Counted from the first letter of the stretch, positions 8,576 to 17,913 are shown. The stretch: 33,705 bases of DNA from an uncultured Psychrobacter sp. (GCA_947489525.1 CANLDW010000010.1:1-33705); one strand, 5' to 3'. Notes: generated from the sequence alone by a model not told the origin. Translations and numbers: made by a program.

Positions 8576-8620
8576 AGTCTGTTATAAGTGGTTCCATTAT
8601 ACCAGTCTGTTTTAAGTGGT
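8576..8620 (-). promoter_or_regulatory. paired repeats upstream of the broken resolvase (res or operator)
   Basis: Two near-identical 17-mers, AGTCTGTTATAAGTGGT (8576-8592) and AGTCTGTTTTAAGTGGT (8604-8620), start 28 bases apart just upstream of the resolvase start. Between them the minus strand has a perfect TATAAT (8596-8601). The arrangement fits a res subsite pair overlapping the resolvase promoter; this is inference from spacing and position. Confidence 0.5.
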
Positions 8621-8937
8621 CTGTTAATAGGTTTGAAGGGTGAAATAGGTGGTTCCCTTAGGGTATACCCTAGGATAATAGGAAATCCATCGCGGATGAC
8701 AAAACCTGTTTAGCTTTTAAACAATACGGGTTTGTCGATAGTATGTAAGATAAGTTCGAAAAGTGACTAGAGTGTTAGATTATTCATACTGGGTCTGAAT
8801 TAAAATTTTATTGTGATTAATTTCTGCTCAATGTTATTCATTTGTCGCCATGATGAGTGATGGCGGCTTGTGATTTAGTTAGGAAAAATAATCTTGAGTA
8901 ATAAGGTACGTTTGTAGCATTTGCAGCAGGGCTTGTT
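8621..8937. other. gene-free stretch with small palindromes
   Basis: No supported gene. It holds a perfect 14-bp palindrome TAGGGTATACCCTA (8659-8672) and a short hairpin CGCCAT/ATGGCG near 8847-8866 that could end transcription of the gene at 8938-9300. The rest looks like ordinary AT-rich spacer. Confidence 0.4.
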
Positions 8938-9300
8938 CTAGGCTTCTTTACTTACACTTTCCTGTAAATTCTTTTTTAGTAAATGATCGAATATAAACGG
9001 GCCAAAAGGTAAGAGTGAGCCGAGTACGCCCGCAGGTATTGCCCAAAGAGGCATTTTCATTTTGATAGCTGAGCCTATAAGTATTATGATATAGGTAATA
9101 AACAATATACCGTGTGCCATACCGATGTATTTCACACCTTCTGGAATGTCCAGCATATATTTTAGTGGCATGGCGATACAGAGCAATAATAAGAAAGAGG
9201 TGCCTTCTAGGTAGCCTATAATGGTAAGGCTTTTTAATGCGGCACTTTGTTTTTTTCTAAGATTATGTATTTGTTTGATAGTTAGCTGAGCATGTGACAC
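8938..9300 (-). CDS. DUF3817 small membrane protein
   Basis: A 120-residue integral membrane protein with about three hydrophobic segments (roughly 24-45, 57-78 and 85-105). The segment YLEGTSFLLLLCIAMPLKY is the hallmark of the DUF3817 family, as is the following KYIGMAHGILF. The function of the family is unknown. The start is GTG at 9298-9300: AAGGA lies 7 bases upstream on the minus strand, while the first internal ATG would lose the family's N-terminus. It sits alone between the resolvase scar and the lspA/ccm cluster, separated from lspA by about 330 bases, so it need not share that operon. Confidence 0.82.
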   Translation of the reverse strand: MSHAQLTIKQIHNLRKKQSAALKSLTIIGYLEGTSFLLLLCIAMPLKYMLDIPEGVKYIGMAHGILFITYIIILIGSAIKMKMPLWAIPAGVLGSLLPFGPFIFDHLLKKNLQESVSKEA

Positions 9301-9633
9301 TATATTATCCTTTTGTTATTTCAATAAATAATTTAGGCGGTATTCAATGTCTTTATAATAATGGCCCTGTCCAGAGCTTTGAAGTACTGGTTTTTGTCAT
9401 CTACCACTTAGCACGTCACGCCTTCGTCTAGCCACTTCAAAATCATCCTGCGTTCACTCGCATACAATTATGCATTGGGTTTTGGGATATAGAATGAGAG
9501 AGTATTTGTATTAATCATATATCACCTTCCAGTTCGCATTTTTATAAACACACTTGAGTATAAAAAGTATCTTTCCGTATAGAGCAGCTATGACGCTAGT
9601 TCTTTTTATTTGTACTGATCAATATTCACTTGT
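9301..9633. other. gene-free stretch downstream of lspA
   Basis: About 330 bases with no intact gene. On the minus strand around 9380-9490 a short frame (DDFEVARRRRDVLSGR) looks mildly coding-like but has no start and soon stops; it may be a degraded repeat or transposon edge. No convincing terminator for lspA is visible. Confidence 0.35.
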
Positions 9634-10341
9634 TTATTCATTACGCTTACTTTCCAAAAATATCATATCAATTATAATCAACGCTACACCGACACAGACA
9701 CCTATATCTGCAACATTGAAAATAGGATAATTCCAGACATCAGCATAATGCACATGGATAAAGTCAACCACTTTGCCAATTCTTAAACGATCGATTAAGT
9801 TGCCAATCGCACCGCCAAGCACTAAGGCCAACCCCATAGACAATAGCTTGGCTGTACGTGGCGCTTTGATTAAATAAATCGTTAAAAAGATAGCCATTAC
9901 AAAAGCTAAGCCTGAGAAAAACCATTTCTGCCAACCGCCAGCGTCGGCTAAAAAGCTAAATGCTGCCCCATAGTTATAAGCGAGTGTCCAGTTGAGAAAT
10001 GGTTCAATGACCGGTACGGGGTCATTGAACGCTAATTTGGTTTGGGCCAACCACTTAGTCCATTGATCAAGTATTAACACCATTATCGCCAACAAATACC
10101 AGATAAAAGCGCGACTGCCATTGGCAACCATTTTTGGCATTTTATCCAACTTACCTTTAGGTGTTATCGAGTTGCCTGAAGTCACGTACATAGCTTTAGG
10201 CGTATGATTCATGGTTTTAGAGTCAATCGATTGATGAGTACTACTCACAGCTATAGGTACTTTATTGTCAGCAATATTAGTACTAGCCGATTCAACGCTA
10301 TTCAATTTAGTACTATCTAATCTGTCGGTAGATTCAGTCAT
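9634..10341 (-). CDS. lspA: lipoprotein signal peptidase (signal peptidase II)
   Basis: A 235-residue inner-membrane aspartyl protease that cleaves signal peptides from diacylglyceryl-modified prolipoproteins. Family motifs are in order: LDQWTKW (D92), AYNYGAAFSFLAD, GGAIGNLIDRLRIGKVVDF with catalytic D193, and FNVAD with catalytic D212; four membrane segments fit. The first 70 residues are a polar Ser/Thr-rich extension absent from most LspA (about 165 residues), which I have associated with Psychrobacter-like sequences. It is the last gene of the cadA-ccmFGHI-lspA series, 141 bases after ccmI. lspA genes commonly accompany Cd/Pb efflux ATPases (pbrC is the best-known case), which fits cadA upstream, but the ccm genes in between do not. 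It appears intact. Confidence 0.95.
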   Translation of the reverse strand: MTESTDRLDSTKLNSVESASTNIADNKVPIAVSSTHQSIDSKTMNHTPKAMYVTSGNSITPKGKLDKMPKMVANGSRAFIWYLLAIMVLILDQWTKWLAQTKLAFNDPVPVIEPFLNWTLAYNYGAAFSFLADAGGWQKWFFSGLAFVMAIFLTIYLIKAPRTAKLLSMGLALVLGGAIGNLIDRLRIGKVVDFIHVHYADVWNYPIFNVADIGVCVGVALIIIDMIFLESKRNE

Positions 10342-10482
10342 AGTTGTTTTCTTTATCTGTGTTTATACAATGAACAATGTTAAACGTATATGTTTTTGGT
10401 ATACGACTATTAATCGCGCCACTTTTATAAACGGCTCCACTTACCGCTCTGGTGTTATGAAACTTACGGTAATAATTTTTTA

Positions 10483-11763
10483 TTAGGGAATCTGTTGATT
10501 GATTTCAACATTAACCTGAGTCTGTTCAGCGCTAATCACTATAGGATTACCCGATAAGTCGCCTGACTCTGCTATGGCATTACCGCTATGACTAATACGA
10601 GCAACGACTGCTAACTGAGTTTTGTCACTACGAGCTGAATTTAACGTACGATCTGGCATCATCGCATCAAGATTGCTTAAGCGGATACTAGCCTCACCTT
10701 GCTTGATAATACTAATGGGTAAACGTTTGGCGGCAAACGGTGGACCTCCTTTAACGTCACGTATCGCAACAAACAACACATCATCAGCTTTCACTAACGG
10801 TAATAAATTAGCGTTAATTTTCACTGTCACGTCAATACCTTCTAGCGCTTGCTTTTCTTGCGTGCTAACGTAGTTGCTTAACTCATCTAAGCTTGCTAAA
10901 GCTTTAGTATGATCACCTGGTTTGGCCACAATGCTGCCTTGTAAGCGTTTAATCCAACCTTGCGCTTGGGCAAAGTTACTACTACGAGTCTCACCCATTG
11001 CCATGAGCATTTGAGCCCGTTCATGCTGCGGATTCTTAGCTAATATAGCTTGTAATACACGGCGAATATTGGCGTCTAACTGACCTTCATTAACGAAAAA
11101 GCTAGTCTGAGCATAAGTGGTGGCGATTTCTTCATTTTCAGGAGCTAAACGATAGGCACGAGATAAGGCTTCCAGCGCAGAATCAGTTGCCTCCATAGAT
11201 AAGAAAAGCTCGGATAGGCGCATCCAGCGATTAGGATCATCAGCATTACGATGAACATTGGTTTGCATGGCGCTAATCAGTTGACGACCATCTTCAAACG
11301 CCCATGATGGCGGCTTGTCAATTTTAGCTGTCAATAGGTCGTCAGCCACTTGTCCTACTTTGTCCTCAGCTGTCCACAAATCAAACACGGGCGTACGATT
11401 GCCTATTAGTAAATACGCCATTGCAGCCAATATTGGGATCCAAGCTGCGACAATTAAACGGCTTTTGACATCAGGGGTGACCATAGGTGTTATCTGACGC
11501 TGCACATCTAATAGCTGACGCTCCAGTTCCAGCTTTTGATTTTGATAATGGCTATTATTAATAGTACCGCTGTCTTTATCTGTTTGTAGCTCAGCTAAAC
11601 GTTCGCGAAATACTGCAACATTAATATCTAGCAGTTGATTGTCTATTGGTTTGGACTGCAAACGCGGTGCTCGTAGCCATGGCATAATAGCAATCAGCGC
11701 AAATATAAGAGCAATCAGCAAGCTTAGAGTTACAAATAAGCCAAAAGTAGAAAATAGAGTCAT
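10483..11763 (-). CDS. ccmI: cytochrome c maturation protein CcmI
   Basis: A 426-residue membrane protein of the CcmFHI haem-ligation complex; it chaperones apocytochrome c by binding its C-terminus. Two membrane segments (about 5-28 and 103-120) flank a cytoplasmic region with a leucine-rich coiled coil (VFRERLAELQTDKDSG, residues 51-66), the typical CcmI-1 domain. The periplasmic part has TPR-like helices (about 150-270: PDDPNRWMRLSELFLSMEATDSALEAL style) followed by a beta-rich C-terminal domain. The start codon overlaps the ccmH stop as ATGA (11760-11763), so translation is coupled. Full length and open; no sign of decay. In E. coli this part is fused to CcmH; the separate form is usual in other proteobacteria. 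Confidence 0.92.
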   Translation of the reverse strand: MTLFSTFGLFVTLSLLIALIFALIAIMPWLRAPRLQSKPIDNQLLDINVAVFRERLAELQTDKDSGTINNSHYQNQKLELERQLLDVQRQITPMVTPDVKSRLIVAAWIPILAAMAYLLIGNRTPVFDLWTAEDKVGQVADDLLTAKIDKPPSWAFEDGRQLISAMQTNVHRNADDPNRWMRLSELFLSMEATDSALEALSRAYRLAPENEEIATTYAQTSFFVNEGQLDANIRRVLQAILAKNPQHERAQMLMAMGETRSSNFAQAQGWIKRLQGSIVAKPGDHTKALASLDELSNYVSTQEKQALEGIDVTVKINANLLPLVKADDVLFVAIRDVKGGPPFAAKRLPISIIKQGEASIRLSNLDAMMPDRTLNSARSDKTQLAVVARISHSGNAIAESGDLSGNPIVISAEQTQVNVEINQQIP

Positions 11764-12329
11764 TTTTTGTCCTCTAGGCTAGTAATGTCGTGGTCGACAC
11801 TCTCAGCTTGCGATAATAGACGATCAAGCTCAGCCTTTTCCGTAGAGGTCAAGGCAGCAGTACTGTTCACTGTGACGCCGCTTTGACCACGGGCAACAAC
11901 TTGGCGACGCTTACTTTGCCAAAACCAACCAATAATTAAGACGAGCAATAATAGTGGTGGAAAAAACCATAGGATCCATGTTGATGGTCGCATAGGCGGC
12001 TTGTAGCTAATAAAGTCACCGTAGCGCTCTTGCATATAGACGCGTATTTCAGCATCACTACGTCTATCTTTAATTAAATCATAGACTTTTTGCTTTAGAT
12101 CCTGTGCAATCGGTGCATCAGAGGCTGCAAGGTTTTGATTTTGGCATTTTGGGCAGCGAAACTCTTCTATTAATCCACGATACTGAGCTTCTTGCTGTGG
12201 TGAGTCAAAATCGTATACGTCAATAGCTGCGTTTGCCGTCATGTTAAGCAGACACGCTAGTATTAAGCTTGCTAGTTTTAAAACTATATTGGGTTTTAGT
12301 TGAGGAGCTCTTATTCGAGTAACGTTCAT
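11760..12329 (-). CDS. ccmH: cytochrome c maturation thioredoxin-like protein CcmH
   Basis: A membrane-anchored periplasmic thiol protein that acts on the CXXCH motif of apocytochrome c. It has a signal peptide ending near ANA, the signature EEFRCPKCQNQNLAASDAPIA with the redox pair RCPKC (C59 and C62 from my start), and a C-terminal membrane anchor (TWILWFFPPLLLLVLIIGWFW). I place the start at ATG 12329 because AGGAG is 8 bases upstream and this ATG overlaps the ccmG stop as ATGA; the GTG at 12335 is only 2 bases from AGGAG. Both neighbours are thus coupled by 4-base overlaps, a tight ccmFGHI operon. Confidence 0.93.
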   Translation of the reverse strand: MNVTRIRAPQLKPNIVLKLASLILACLLNMTANAAIDVYDFDSPQQEAQYRGLIEEFRCPKCQNQNLAASDAPIAQDLKQKVYDLIKDRRSDAEIRVYMQERYGDFISYKPPMRPSTWILWFFPPLLLLVLIIGWFWQSKRRQVVARGQSGVTVNSTAALTSTEKAELDRLLSQAESVDHDITSLEDKK

Positions 12330-12988
12330 TTGCACATCTCCTCAACCTGAATGAGATCAGGACTATCGTTGTTCTTATTAGCCTTATTAAGTACTGTCAG
12401 GCACGGCTTAACACGCTGTTGCCAATTGGCTTCATTAATCTCACCAACAATATGCTGACGAATGATGCCATCTCCATCCACAACAAAGGTTTCGGGCGCA
12501 CCAGTTATGCCTAAGTCTAGAGCAAACTGACCCAATGAATCCTGAATAGACATAGAAAATGGATCACCGCCTTGGTTTAAGTAACTGAGCGCATTACCAA
12601 TCTCATCCTTATAATTCACACCAACGATATCAACGCCGCGCTCTTCTAGTTGCATTAAAAACGGATGCTCAATAACGCAAGTTGGGCACCATGAGCCCCA
12701 AACATTAAGTAAAAACGGCTTATCCGGCAAATTATCATTGGTGATAGTACGGGTAGTATCTGCTAATAACGGCAGCTCAAAGGTAGGAACCGGACGCTCA
12801 AGAGCGGTATTGGTCACAATGTCTGTTGGTTTACCTAAGCGCATGTACAATATAACTACCAAACCAAAAAAGAGGATAAGCGGAATTAAGAACCATAGCT
12901 TCGTCTGCTTTTTTTTCATTGTCTTTGGGTTACGCTGCTTACTGTTTTGGCTATCTTTTTGCTCAGGAGTATTATTCGACATAGTCAT
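12326..12988 (-). CDS. ccmG: periplasmic thiol:disulfide interchange protein CcmG/DsbE
   Basis: A 220-residue thioredoxin-fold protein that keeps the apocytochrome and CcmH thiols reduced for haem attachment. A cytoplasmic N-terminus rich in Lys/Gln precedes one membrane anchor (about 31-50). The active site is WGSWCPTC with C101 and C104, followed by VIEHPFL, and the GAPETF cis-proline loop is near 155, as expected for CcmG. The start abuts the ccmF stop with no gap, and AAGGAG 5-6 bases upstream supports 12988. The gene overlaps ccmH by 4 bases. It appears functional. Confidence 0.94.
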   Translation of the reverse strand: MTMSNNTPEQKDSQNSKQRNPKTMKKKQTKLWFLIPLILFFGLVVILYMRLGKPTDIVTNTALERPVPTFELPLLADTTRTITNDNLPDKPFLLNVWGSWCPTCVIEHPFLMQLEERGVDIVGVNYKDEIGNALSYLNQGGDPFSMSIQDSLGQFALDLGITGAPETFVVDGDGIIRQHIVGEINEANWQQRVKPCLTVLNKANKNNDSPDLIQVEEMCK

Positions 12989-15037
12989 TTATTTCTCCTT
13001 TAGTGTCGACATCGTCGATGCTGAGATTGCCTGTTCAATAGCTACCTCATTGACTCCATCAGTAGCCAGATCACCAGTAACTAGCAATGGAGCTTTAACT
13101 TTTTTGATGCGGTATCGTTTATCAAGCATACTAATTAATCCACCTAGAGCCATGATAATTGCCCCTAACCAAATCCAGCGAATTAATGGTTTTACATAAA
13201 TCCTTAATGCCCATTGGTTACTACCATCGGCAATAGGTTCGCCCAGTGCGACATAAACATCGCGCATAAGACTGGGGTCAATAGCGGCTTCAGTCGTTGG
13301 CATCGTGCTGATAATATAAGTACGCTTTTCTGGAGTCAGTTTCGCCACTTCACGACCGTCTTTGGATACCACGACTTGCGCTTGCGTTGCATCAAAGTTA
13401 CTACCCTTTATTTCAAAAAATTCAGTTACTTCAAAATCGTAACCTTGAACATTGACTGTATCGCCAATACCCATTGCTACGTCACGCTCAATACTCAGGC
13501 TACTAGTAAAGGCTATGCCAATGACAGCAACCAATACGCCAATATGAGCAGTCTGTTGACCCCAATAGCTCAGACGCAACTGCCGCAAACCGTTAAAAAG
13601 ATTAGGCGCATTCTTAGTTTTATCTTTAAAATCAACTGCCATCCATAGCAGTGCCCAAAAGCTAACGGCTAAAGTCACACCAATATTAAGCATAGACGAT
13701 GGATTAACAAAGTAAGTAATAATGGCAGCTAATACTAAGCTACTAACGGCGATGACCATGCCTATACCCAGTAGTGGACGGGTGTCTTTTTTCCAGCGAA
13801 TATTTGAGCCCATACCCATAGCTATTAATAACAGCCACGTTAAAGGTACAAATAATGCATTAAAATAAGGAGGGCCAACGGACACTTGTCCTAAACCAAA
13901 GGCATCAGCGATAATAGGGTAAAGGGTGCCGAGCAGCACCACTAAGGTTGCAATCAAAATGATGGCGTTGTTGATCACTAAAAAGGACTCACGTGAAATC
14001 AGCTGATATTGACTTTCAACGGTTAAACGCCAACCTCGAACGGCAAACATTAATAGACCACTACCGATGATAATGCCAAGAATAGCTAAGATAACCAAAC
14101 CACGCGTCGGATCAGCGGCAAACGAATGCACTGAGGTAAGGACTCCAGAGCGTACCAGGAACGTGCCAAGCAAGCTTAAGGCAAAGGCGAAAATAGCCAG
14201 CATGATGGTCCATGCTTTAAACACCCCGCGCTTTTCAGTGACTGCTAATGAATGCAGCAATGCTAAGCCGACAAGCCAAGGCATAAACGAGGCATTCTCT
14301 ACCGGATCCCAAAACCACCAACCGCCCCAGCCAAGCTCGTAGTAGGCCCACCACGAGCCCAGTGCAATACCAATGGTCAAAAACCCCCAAGCCGCGAGCG
14401 CCCATGGACGTGACCAGCGTGTCCAAGCAGCATCTAAACGCCCTTCCCACAATGCCGCCATACAAAATGCAAAAGGTACTACCATACCCACATAGCCCAT
14501 ATATAACATGGGCGGATGAATAATCAGACCGAAATCTTGTAGGACAGGATTTAAATCAGCGCCATCGACCGCTAGATTGGGTAAGGTACGCTCAAACGGT
14601 GACGAGGTAAATATCAGCATCGTTAGCATCATTAACTGTACACCGGCCAAAATAACTAATACCCGCGCACGCATTGATAACGGCAAGCCGCGACTAAAGT
14701 ATGATACCAGTGCACACCATGTGGCCATGATGGTCATCCATAGCAGCAAAGAGCCCTCGTGTCCGCCCCATGTCGCCGATAACTTATAGTACCAAGGCAA
14801 CAGCGTATTGGAATGCTGCGCGACGTAACTGAGGCTAAAATCATTATAATAAAAACCTGCTATCAAAGCGCCAAATGACGTTATCATGGCGGCAAACTGT
14901 GCCCAAGCTAAGCTAGGGGCTAGTCGTTGCCAAGCAACTTGGTTATGAATAACACCAATAGTTGGCAGAATTACCTGCAATAACGCCAATACAAAAGCGG
15001 TAAGCAAGGCAAAATAGCCCAATTCTGTAATCAACAT
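12989..15037 (-). CDS. ccmF: haem lyase subunit CcmF
   Basis: A 682-residue polytopic membrane protein that receives haem from CcmE and attaches it to apocytochrome c. The WGGHEGSLLLW motif is at 90-100 and the tryptophan-rich WWD domain GWGGWWFWDPVENASFMPW at about 236-254. Histidines at 174, 262, 304 and 498 fall where E. coli CcmF has its haem-ligating H173, H261, H303 and H491, so the active core is preserved. Length is normal for the family (about 650). It leads the ccmFGHI block, 121 bases after cadA on the same strand. AAGG upstream of ATG gives a modest ribosome site. Its donors CcmABCDE are not encoded here, so it would depend on chromosomal haem delivery. Confidence 0.96.
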   Translation of the reverse strand: MLITELGYFALLTAFVLALLQVILPTIGVIHNQVAWQRLAPSLAWAQFAAMITSFGALIAGFYYNDFSLSYVAQHSNTLLPWYYKLSATWGGHEGSLLLWMTIMATWCALVSYFSRGLPLSMRARVLVILAGVQLMMLTMLIFTSSPFERTLPNLAVDGADLNPVLQDFGLIIHPPMLYMGYVGMVVPFAFCMAALWEGRLDAAWTRWSRPWALAAWGFLTIGIALGSWWAYYELGWGGWWFWDPVENASFMPWLVGLALLHSLAVTEKRGVFKAWTIMLAIFAFALSLLGTFLVRSGVLTSVHSFAADPTRGLVILAILGIIIGSGLLMFAVRGWRLTVESQYQLISRESFLVINNAIILIATLVVLLGTLYPIIADAFGLGQVSVGPPYFNALFVPLTWLLLIAMGMGSNIRWKKDTRPLLGIGMVIAVSSLVLAAIITYFVNPSSMLNIGVTLAVSFWALLWMAVDFKDKTKNAPNLFNGLRQLRLSYWGQQTAHIGVLVAVIGIAFTSSLSIERDVAMGIGDTVNVQGYDFEVTEFFEIKGSNFDATQAQVVVSKDGREVAKLTPEKRTYIISTMPTTEAAIDPSLMRDVYVALGEPIADGSNQWALRIYVKPLIRWIWLGAIIMALGGLISMLDKRYRIKKVKAPLLVTGDLATDGVNEVAIEQAISASTMSTLKEK

Positions 15038-15158
15038 ACGGTCTAACCTTATTTACTCTAATGCGGTTGCAGTTTACTGTGGCGGTGGAATTTTTATTAT
15101 TAGAACCCACCCCCGAAATCTGCTGCTATCTCTAGTTTTTAATTGATTTCGAAGGGTT

Positions 15159-17360
15159 TTATTTAACTACTTTAGGCGGATTTACCAGTGGAGGCGCTCC
15201 CTTAAAGCGCAGTAAACGTAACGCATTAAGAGTAACGAGCACTGTTGCTCCAGCATCAGCTAGAACCGCAATCCATAGTCCAGTAATGCCGAATACGGTC
15301 GTGATCAGAAAGACGCCTTTGAGACCCAAAGCGAAAATGACGTTCTGATGAATGTTGCGCATGGTGGCACGTGAAAGTGCGATGAGATGAGCCATATCCG
15401 TAACACGACTTTTTAATAATGCGATATCGGCCGTCTCAATGGCCACATCGGTACCACCACCCATCGCGATGCCAACATCGGCAGTTGCTAGCGCTGGCGC
15501 ATCGTTAATACCATCACCAACCATCGCTATTTTGCGGTTGTTCTTCATCTCGTTAAGCAGGCGCAGTTTGTCCTCAGGCAACAGCTCAGCTTCCCATTCC
15601 ACGTCTAAATTACTGGCAAGTGCTTGAGCGGTTAAGCGGTTGTCGCCTGTTAGCATGACGGAGCGCACACCCATCGCTTTGAGCTGAGCCACACCTTCAT
15701 GAGCGTCGTCTCGTAATTCGTCTCTTAGCGCGATTAATCCAAGCACTTCACGGTTTTGCTCATCGAAAAGAACAGAGACGGTCTTACCCTCATTTTGCAG
15801 CGCCTCAATTTGCGCCTGTTGTGTGGATGAAATCAATGCCTCATCGGCTGCGTAAACAGGCGAACCGATAGCTAGCGCGCGCTCCGCGACAGTTGCGTGT
15901 ACCGCTTTACCCGCAGTAGCAGAAGCTTTGGAAGCCACAGGTATAACAACTTTAGCGGCTTCAGCATGGCTGACAATGGCTTCAGCAAGTGGGTGACTAG
16001 AACCAGTCTCCACACTGGCAAAAAGTGCCAATATCTCATCTTGACCTTGAGAATTCTGACCTTGAATACTTGAGTCCTCTTGTGTAAAGGCAACAACATC
16101 GGTCACGCGTGGTTTGCCTTCAGTTAAAGTGCCTGTCTTGTCAAAAGCGACCGTCTTCACTTGGCCGATAGTTTCTAAAGCACTACCGCCTTTGATCAGC
16201 AAGCCACGGCGCGCACCAACAGCAAGACCAGAGGCGATGGCAGCGGGTGTTGATAGTACAAGAGCACAGGGACAGGCAATCAGCAACAGTGCTAGACCGC
16301 GATACAACCAAGTCGACCAATCTCCACCCATGGCTAACGGTGGAATGATAATAATTAGTGCGGCAATAGCCATCACTGCCGGTGTGTAATAGCGACTGAA
16401 TTTCTCAATAAAACGGGCAGTGGGTGCTTTGGAGGCTTGGGCTTGCTCTACCAGCTCAATAATGCGCGAAATGGTGTTATCGGCGGCTGTCTTTTCTACG
16501 CGCACTTGGAGCACACCATCGATGTTAATTGACCCTGCAAATACATTGTCACCCATCGTCTTGGCAACAGGAACAGACTCTCCCGTCACGGGCGAATCAT
16601 CAAGGCTGGACGCACCTTGAACAATGGAACCATCAGCAGATACCCTATCTCCAGGACGCACCAGCACAAGGTCATTCACTTGTAATGAAGTCGCTGGAAC
16701 GTTACGCTGCCCACCTTGAGCATCAAGTAAAATTGCACTTTTCGGAACCAGCGATGATAAGGCTCTGATGCCAGCGCGAGCGCGATCAGCAGCGATACTC
16801 TCAAACAGTTCACCGATTGAGAACAAAAAGACAACTGCTGCGGCCTCTTCAGCTTCACCAATGATAAGTGCGCCAAGCACGGCGACGGACATCAGCGTTT
16901 CAATTGAAAAGAATGAACCTGTTTTAGCCAGTGCTAAGGCTTTGCGCGCAAATGGAAAAACGCCTACAATCACAGCGATGGCAAACACCCATATCCCATA
17001 AGCGGGCAACAGTAGTGACAGTGCATAAGCGCTGCCCATCAAAATACCGAGGCCAACAACCTGTTTGCCTTTTTGAGTTTGCCACCATTGCTTATCCTGC
17101 GGAGCCATCTGATTGTCGCTGTCAATATCAATAGCCGATACAGTTTGTTGACCAGTATTGGCAGAGATGCCGAACCCTAGGCTTTTGATTGTTTTTTCGA
17201 TATCACTAGCCTGAGTCGGCGCACCAGGGGCTAAATTTAGCTCTAGCGTTTCTGTAGCGAAATTCAGCTGAACATCAGAAACCCCAGGCATACGTTTCAA
17301 AGCTGTTTCAATCTTGCCGATGCAACTGGCACAGTCCATACCTTCAATATGATATTTCAT
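15159..17360 (-). CDS. cadA: Zn/Cd/Pb-exporting P1B-type ATPase
   Basis: A 733-residue metal pump, close to ZntA length (732), exporting Zn, Cd or Pb from the cytoplasm with ATP. Order: one N-terminal HMA domain with GMDCASC (C10, C13); a His-poor linker; membrane helices; TGES-type actuator motif (DSPVTGESVP); CPC in the transport helix at 363-365; phosphorylation motif DKTGTLT with D407; SSHPLA; and GDGINDAPALA in the ATP-binding domain. CPC plus this HMA type indicates the P1B-2 (Zn/Cd/Pb) class rather than copper. AAGGG lies before ATG at 17360. The gene is divergent from cadR, with a MerR-type promoter between them, so metal induction is expected. zntA would be an equally valid name. Confidence 0.95.
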   Translation of the reverse strand: MKYHIEGMDCASCIGKIETALKRMPGVSDVQLNFATETLELNLAPGAPTQASDIEKTIKSLGFGISANTGQQTVSAIDIDSDNQMAPQDKQWWQTQKGKQVVGLGILMGSAYALSLLLPAYGIWVFAIAVIVGVFPFARKALALAKTGSFFSIETLMSVAVLGALIIGEAEEAAAVVFLFSIGELFESIAADRARAGIRALSSLVPKSAILLDAQGGQRNVPATSLQVNDLVLVRPGDRVSADGSIVQGASSLDDSPVTGESVPVAKTMGDNVFAGSINIDGVLQVRVEKTAADNTISRIIELVEQAQASKAPTARFIEKFSRYYTPAVMAIAALIIIIPPLAMGGDWSTWLYRGLALLLIACPCALVLSTPAAIASGLAVGARRGLLIKGGSALETIGQVKTVAFDKTGTLTEGKPRVTDVVAFTQEDSSIQGQNSQGQDEILALFASVETGSSHPLAEAIVSHAEAAKVVIPVASKASATAGKAVHATVAERALAIGSPVYAADEALISSTQQAQIEALQNEGKTVSVLFDEQNREVLGLIALRDELRDDAHEGVAQLKAMGVRSVMLTGDNRLTAQALASNLDVEWEAELLPEDKLRLLNEMKNNRKIAMVGDGINDAPALATADVGIAMGGGTDVAIETADIALLKSRVTDMAHLIALSRATMRNIHQNVIFALGLKGVFLITTVFGITGLWIAVLADAGATVLVTLNALRLLRFKGAPPLVNPPKVVK

Positions 17361-17385
17361 AATAATTTACCCTTTGAATAATGAT

Positions 17386-17416
17386 ATTATGAACCCTATA
17401 GTGGCTTTAGAGTCAA
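17386..17416 (-). promoter_or_regulatory. CadR-type MerR operator/promoter of cadA
   Basis: On the minus strand TTGACT (17411-17416) and CATAAT (17386-17391) are separated by a 19-base spacer, the over-long spacing typical of MerR-regulated promoters. The spacer region (17393-17413) is a dyad with half-sites ACCCTATA and TTTAGAGT around GTGGC, very like known cadA/pbrA operators. Metal-bound CadR would untwist this DNA to start cadA transcription. Confidence 0.88.
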
Positions 17417-17502
17417 GGTTATTTATCTACAGTTTCGTAATTTTAATTTCTCTAGCGCTAGTCTTTACAGCCACTTTAATTATTTAAATCATAGAGGTTG
17501 TT

Positions 17503-17913
17503 ATGACAATCAAAATTGGTGAGCTCGCTAAACGCACAGGTGCCACAGTAGAAACCATTCGCTATTATGAAAAAGAGCGTTTATTACCCGAGCCTTTTCG
17601 TAGCGAAGGGAATTATCGTTTATATAATGAAGAGCACATTGAGCGTCTACAATTTATCCTACATTGCCGTACGCTCGATATGGCTTTAGATGATGTGCGA
17701 ATCTTACTTGAATACTGGGAGTCGCCTGACAAGGACTGCGGCGATGTGAATAACTTGCTAGATGAGCACATTCATGCTGTGGAAATACGAATGGAAGAAC
17801 TGATGCACTTAAAGCATCACTTGACCGTTTTGCGCCAGAAATGTGCAAGTAGTGCACCAGCGTCATCATGTGGCATTTTAAACGCGCTTGTCGATAACTC
17901 CTGTCATGAGTAA
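17503..17913 (+). CDS. cadR: CadR/PbrR-type MerR-family metal sensor
   Basis: A 136-residue regulator: winged HTH at the N-terminus (IGELAKRTGATVETIRYYEKERLL), the dimerisation helix, and metal-binding cysteines C79, C114 and C123 in the positions used by CadR and PbrR691 for Cd or Pb (78, 113 and 122 in PbrR691). The C-terminal CASSAPASSCG loop is diagnostic of this subgroup rather than ZntR or CueR. AGAGG is 6-7 bases before ATG. It is divergent from cadA, sharing a 142-base promoter region. Confidence 0.93.
   Translation: MTIKIGELAKRTGATVETIRYYEKERLLPEPFRSEGNYRLYNEEHIERLQFILHCRTLDMALDDVRILLEYWESPDKDCGDVNNLLDEHIHAVEIRMEELMHLKHHLTVLRQKCASSAPASSCGILNALVDNSCHE

Noticed and set aside
8659..8672. 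Palindrome TAGGGTATACCCTA (and ACCCTATATAGGGT at 19230) as extra CadR operators
   Set aside because: They share the ACCCTA half-site, but lack the spacing between half-sites and the 19-base promoter spacing of the cadA operator.
9380..9490. Minus-strand DDFEVARRRRDVLSGR frame as a gene remnant
   Set aside because: Too short, no start, no family I can name; left as unassigned spacer.
12738..13199. Plus-strand ORF of 153 codons across the ccmG/ccmF junction
   Set aside because: Shadow of ccmF/ccmG, which have clear family motifs on the minus strand.
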